NCBI RefSeq assembly: GCF_964204865.1
Contig: NC_135255.1
Coordinates: 8,647,135-8,711,134, forward strand
Direction: 5' to 3'
DNA from: Styela clava
Lineage: Eukaryota; Chordata; Ascidiacea; Stolidobranchia; Styelidae
DNA length: 64,000 nt
Shown: piece after piece, positions 60,601 through 64,000 of the stretch
How the letters are laid out: each line of letters begins with the position of its first letter
Numbering within the stretch: the first letter of the stretch is position 1
Program-made: the position numbers and the translations under genes
Notes under the pieces: model-generated
What the model saw: the letters and a program-made list of their open reading frames with translations, nothing else
Database searches by the model: none
What the model was told of the DNA's origin: nothing

Positions 60601-63600
60601 TCCATTGATTCTCAATAATGGCAACTTTTCGATGTTAGGGAATAAGTTGTCGTCGACAAATAAAATCACCCACGACTTATGACCTCAACGCGTACTGTTT
60701 GATTTCTATAAAGATCTATCTGGCAAAAAAAAAACGTCGATCATAACAATGAAATTATAAGGTCAAGTAGTTTACAGTATATCTTTCTTTTAAATCGCTT
60801 TATATTGTCAGGTAAAATAAAACAGCAACTCAGCGTTACAGAAGTTTATTCAAGCAGTTCATGAAAATTTGAGTAGTTTGCGATTTCGAATACCTATTCA
60901 AAACACGAGGTTCCTTACTGTCAATTTTGATAATTGATACAGACACTATATAAATGACTTTTTATAATTTCAAAAAATTTGGTTAAATTGACATTTACAT
61001 TTTGCGAGTGAAAGATTGTTTTGGAAGTTCATTATCAACCAAATGCAGGTGCGAGTTTGACGACAAACATTTTATTTTGGAAACATCAAAATTTACTCAA
61101 AACATTCAAATCTCTCTGATCGTTCGTGATAAGTTTGTGTTGTTCTGCTTCGTTTGACGTTCAAACATTCACGCAAACGTGTGATTTTTCAAGTTTTTGT
61201 AATAAAATACTGTCGGCTATTTTGACAAAAATTTTGATAGAAATACTGCATGAAACATAATATATACGTATAGGGATTATATAGGCAACGTTATTCGAAT
61301 AAAGACGGCAATAAAACAAGGACTTTGAAAAACAATTGCAGTTTTCTTTCTATTTAATATCTGCTTTCTTATAGCCTTTTTTAATAACGTATAGAAGGGT
61401 ATTGAAAAGTGTAAAAATACAGCAACTGTACAGCAATCGAGTTTTGTTTAAATATCTGATATATTGATATATAAATATGTTTTATCAATCCACACACATA
61501 ATTTTAAAGTTTAATATTTGTTTTTGAAAACTCTATTGAGTTGATTGTTCCCAACACACATCGATTTATTAACACAATTTATCGAATTCAAGCATCAAAT
61601 GTACACGCGATTGTATTCGCGTATAGTCGCCTTAAAATATTTCAAGCATTTGTTCATGAATAGTAGCTCTGTGCAAAGATGTTTGTTTGTTTGTGTTGTC
61701 ATAATTTTTACTCTGTTTCGCTTTGATGTTCGACAATTAATCATATTTTGAGTTCTAACGTTGTTATCGTCTACATCTTCCCAAAAAAGAAGCAACCACG
61801 CGTATCAAAACGACCAATTAGCAGCTGTTGCTACTTTTTTTATCAAATATTTCATAGATAAAATCATTTCAAGACACGTGTCTGCCATTTTTACTAATTT
61901 GGACGTTTTTTAAGATTGTTAATATCAATAAAATATCAATTGAACTGTTACCCTTTTCGACAGCCGTCAGAAATGTTCTCTATTGATAAAATGATAAATT
62001 CTGGAAATATGTTACGCCTCGAAACGTACTTCTCTAATGTGATGTTAGTAATTTTTTTTCTTTCACGATTGCATTAAATTAGACTTCGTCAAGGGTGATG
62101 CTACTCGATAACCAGTATTATGTTTATTGCGTCTCCTTTTACTAGCAAATAACATTTTCCTTTTTTCTATATTCTATCGTCCAATTTATGTATTTTCCGT
62201 ATGGCGAAGAAATAAACTACCGAGTACTGAGGGCGGATGTGAAAATAAGTTAGTATTTTTTCGTTTTACTAAGACATGATGAATTTTATTTAGTTAAACT
62301 GACTACCAATGGGAAACTCAATTTCCGATCATTCTTTTTTTGTCACATTATTTTGTATGAATTAAAAAATAAATAGATTGAAAAGTTAGAGGTAAAATTA
62401 GGGCCATCATTTAGAAAAAAAAAACGACTTCAAATACCGAACCCAATTCAAACCTATATCCCCAGGTCGAGATCAAATGAGAGCATATTATGATAGTGTT
62501 TATTATGAGTTGTCCAGACTTTTTGATTTATTTATTTAAAGAAATCCTAACATCAATTTATTGTATTTTATCCTTTCCCACACGTGAAAGACAACGCTGT
62601 AGGTGGCGGATTATTGCACGCTTTGTACAAAGAGAACATATTCACTATTATCAACTCAAACGATGAACAATGACTACTTGTTTATTCCGGCCCGTGCCTT
62701 GGTGGCAAAAGAACAATGTACGATCTAATTATAGAATGTAAAAACGTTTCTTATGTTTCGTCAAGTTTTCCCACAGTAACATTATGTGTCCGTGGGTTCT
62801 TGAATACTGCTAGTAAATCGCAGCATTTATTGTAATTTTATAGTATACCTGTCAGAATGATAACCACCTTTAAAGTACATCAGTTTCAATCAGTCGGCTA
62901 TTGGCCGTAAATGGTTTATGGTTCGATGATATTTTTTAAAAATCGAACATCAAGTTACGATTAAAAAACAGATATATTACATTTTGCCTATTAGGGCATC
63001 CTAACACCAATAATATAGTTGATTTTGATTTTTTAATTATCCCCATTTAGGCTTGGTTTTCTGATATTTTAAATGAGCTTATCTAACATCACGTATGAAT
63101 TCACTCTGCAACGTTTTCTTTTTTAAAGCTATTTTATTTGTCAATGCTGACAGGAAAAGTGTGCTAAATGTGTTTGTTTTGAAGAGGTGTAGGTCGAAAC
63201 ACGACCTCGCAGCCTGTGTCTTGTTCCTCGTAAATCATGTCAAGAAAACGAAGTGACTCAAGGGTGGCGCAGTAATTTAGTGTATAAAACGCCCCACTCG
63301 AAGTGCATATACGATCTGCGCTTACATGGTGTCGTTGCCAGAGGTTACGGGGTCTTTAAAACATACAAAATTGAAACAGACTGTTTAAAGTGAAGATCAT
63401 GCTTGTTTTTTAGGCTTTACCCCAAGTATTTTTGTCACATGAGTGAATCATAATATTGAGTCTTAATTGAGCGTGATTATAATTTGTTGAAAAAGATTCA
63501 AAATTGATAAATTTTATTAAAATATTACGCGAACCAATGCACGAATCTCATCTCTATTGGTGTTGAGGGAAAACTATAGCCAATAGGCGTCAAAAAGAAG

Positions 63601-64000
63601 TCTTTTAAAACAAGTATCTAATCGGTGGCTGACTGTGACGAGGTTCTTAGCCTGAAATTGGGTCTAAATTACTGAATAGAATAAGTTCAGCCATAAAAGT
63701 GGAGGTTTGGAAATAAGAATTTAGCGAGACAGGAGATCATAGCCCTGCTCAATATAATGAAACGAATAAAACCGCAAATCTCCCGCATTTGCGTTCACAC
63801 ACGGGACCCTTCTGTTTAATATGACATCGTAAGTAACCGTTTTGGCAGAAATATGAAATAATAGTCAAAATATACTTACAACGCTTTGATATTTGGAGCT
63901 TTGCTTAGAGCTCTGAATGGGATTTCTGACAAAAAGTTATCATCCAACCAAACGTGTTCTAAATTTTCAAGTCTTGCAAATGCATTCGCTGAAATTTCTT
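51622..64000 (-). CDS. LGR4/5/6: LGR4/5/6-type leucine-rich repeat GPCR, 5' end outside the window
   Basis: Exons on the minus strand: >64000-63880, 59381-59310, 58957-58886, 56731-56663, 56586-56515, 56414-56343, 56209-56141, 55936-55727, 55115-55044, 54648-54456, 54291-51622. All are in phase; most are 69 or 72 bases, one LRR each. The ectodomain reads WLDDNFLSEIP, then about eleven LRRs including the LGR5-like EIPDFSGCSSL repeat, then the hinge (YYPYHCCQ). The last exon carries VQCSPDPGPMTPC, as in LGR4-6, and seven helices. Counted from the Met at 54270: TM1 48-68, TM2 135-158, TM3 182-206 with ERY, TM4 222-245, TM5 274-300, TM6 317-341, TM7 370-393 with NPILY. Cys180 and Cys267 probably form the extracellular disulphide. 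Relatives bind R-spondins and enhance Wnt signalling. Odd: a first intracellular loop of about 66 residues and a tail of about 490, Ser/Arg-rich, ending TTI. The signal peptide and first LRRs are missing (beyond the right edge). Confidence 0.94.
56760..57105. repeat. Dispersed repeat in an LGR intron, related to the actin spacers
   Basis: It begins ATCAAATATATGGACACG (56766) and ends with ATTGGTCCAGTAA followed by an ACAACAACA-rich tail. The same order of blocks occurs in each actin spacer (for example 29771-30000). A single-strand layout with an AAC-rich tail suggests a SINE or the 3' end of a non-LTR retrotransposon; I cannot name the family. Confidence 0.5.
57106..58885. other. LGR intron, no further feature
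   Basis: AT-rich intron sequence between the LRR exons at 56663-56731 and 58886-58957. Short open frames here show no domain motifs. Confidence 0.5.
59382..63879. other. 4.5-kb LGR intron
   Basis: The largest intron seen in this gene. I find no coding exon in it with LRR motifs and correct phase; the exons either side join in frame (KAL-NLDMNR). It contains a possible tRNA-derived remnant near 63262-63352. Confidence 0.55.
63262..63352 (+). repeat. Possible decayed tRNA-derived SINE head
   Basis: GGGTGGCGCAGTAATTTAG looks like a degenerate pol III A box of the kind in tRNA-derived SINEs, and GGTTACGGGGTC at 63341-63352 could be a degraded B box. The spacing is roughly right. The match is weak. 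Confidence 0.25.

Overview
The window is eukaryotic, AT-rich, intron-bearing DNA, most likely from an ascidian tunicate. The main reason is a tandem cluster of muscle-type actin genes with an N-terminus of the ascidian/chordate muscle type and an intron at the deuterostome muscle-actin position near codon 267. The other genes (TUT1, GATD3/ES1, an LGR4/5/6-type receptor) are conserved metazoan genes with short introns. All recognised host genes lie on the minus strand. The genus cannot be fixed from the sequence alone.

Layout. 0.6-9.15 kb: a complete ten-exon TUT1 gene (U6 snRNA terminal uridylyltransferase / Star-PAP, 800 residues), with four DNA-transposon insertions in its introns. 9.6-13.8 kb: a decayed hAT transposon with perfect 8-bp target duplications. 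It carries a frameshifted transposase and is itself split by a second hAT element. It sits in a diverged ~380-bp repeat array that continues to 15.5 kb. 17.5-20.4 kb: a complete six-exon GATD3/ES1 gene (DJ-1/PfpI superfamily, probable mitochondrial leader), whose last intron is a textbook U12-dependent AT-AC intron. 20.4-25.9 kb: a block of mobile elements: a small MITE just upstream of GATD3, a 1.17-kb foldback palindrome and a 3.3-kb element with long inverted repeats into which another hAT element has inserted.

26.6-50.2 kb: five actin genes in one orientation. Each has two coding exons and encodes essentially the same 378-residue protein. They are separated by homologous spacers that carry TATA and CArG promoter motifs and various insertions. 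One copy has lost its start codon and core promoter, one differs by a single residue, and a 200-N assembly gap with duplicated flanks lies in the second spacer. The copies look like recent, homogenised duplicates that raise the dose of one muscle actin; the copy at 48.6-49.9 kb is the most diverged.

51.6-64.0 kb: the 3' part of an LGR4/5/6-type leucine-rich-repeat GPCR (the Wnt/R-spondin receptor family). Ten LRR/hinge exons lead to one large exon with the 7TM domain and a very long tail; the signal peptide and first LRRs lie beyond the right edge.

The neighbouring genes do not form a pathway. The unusual features are the AT-AC intron, the homogenised actin array with an Ala in the nucleotide P2 loop, the long first intracellular loop of the LGR, and a mobile-element history that can be read from empty and filled target sites inside the window.
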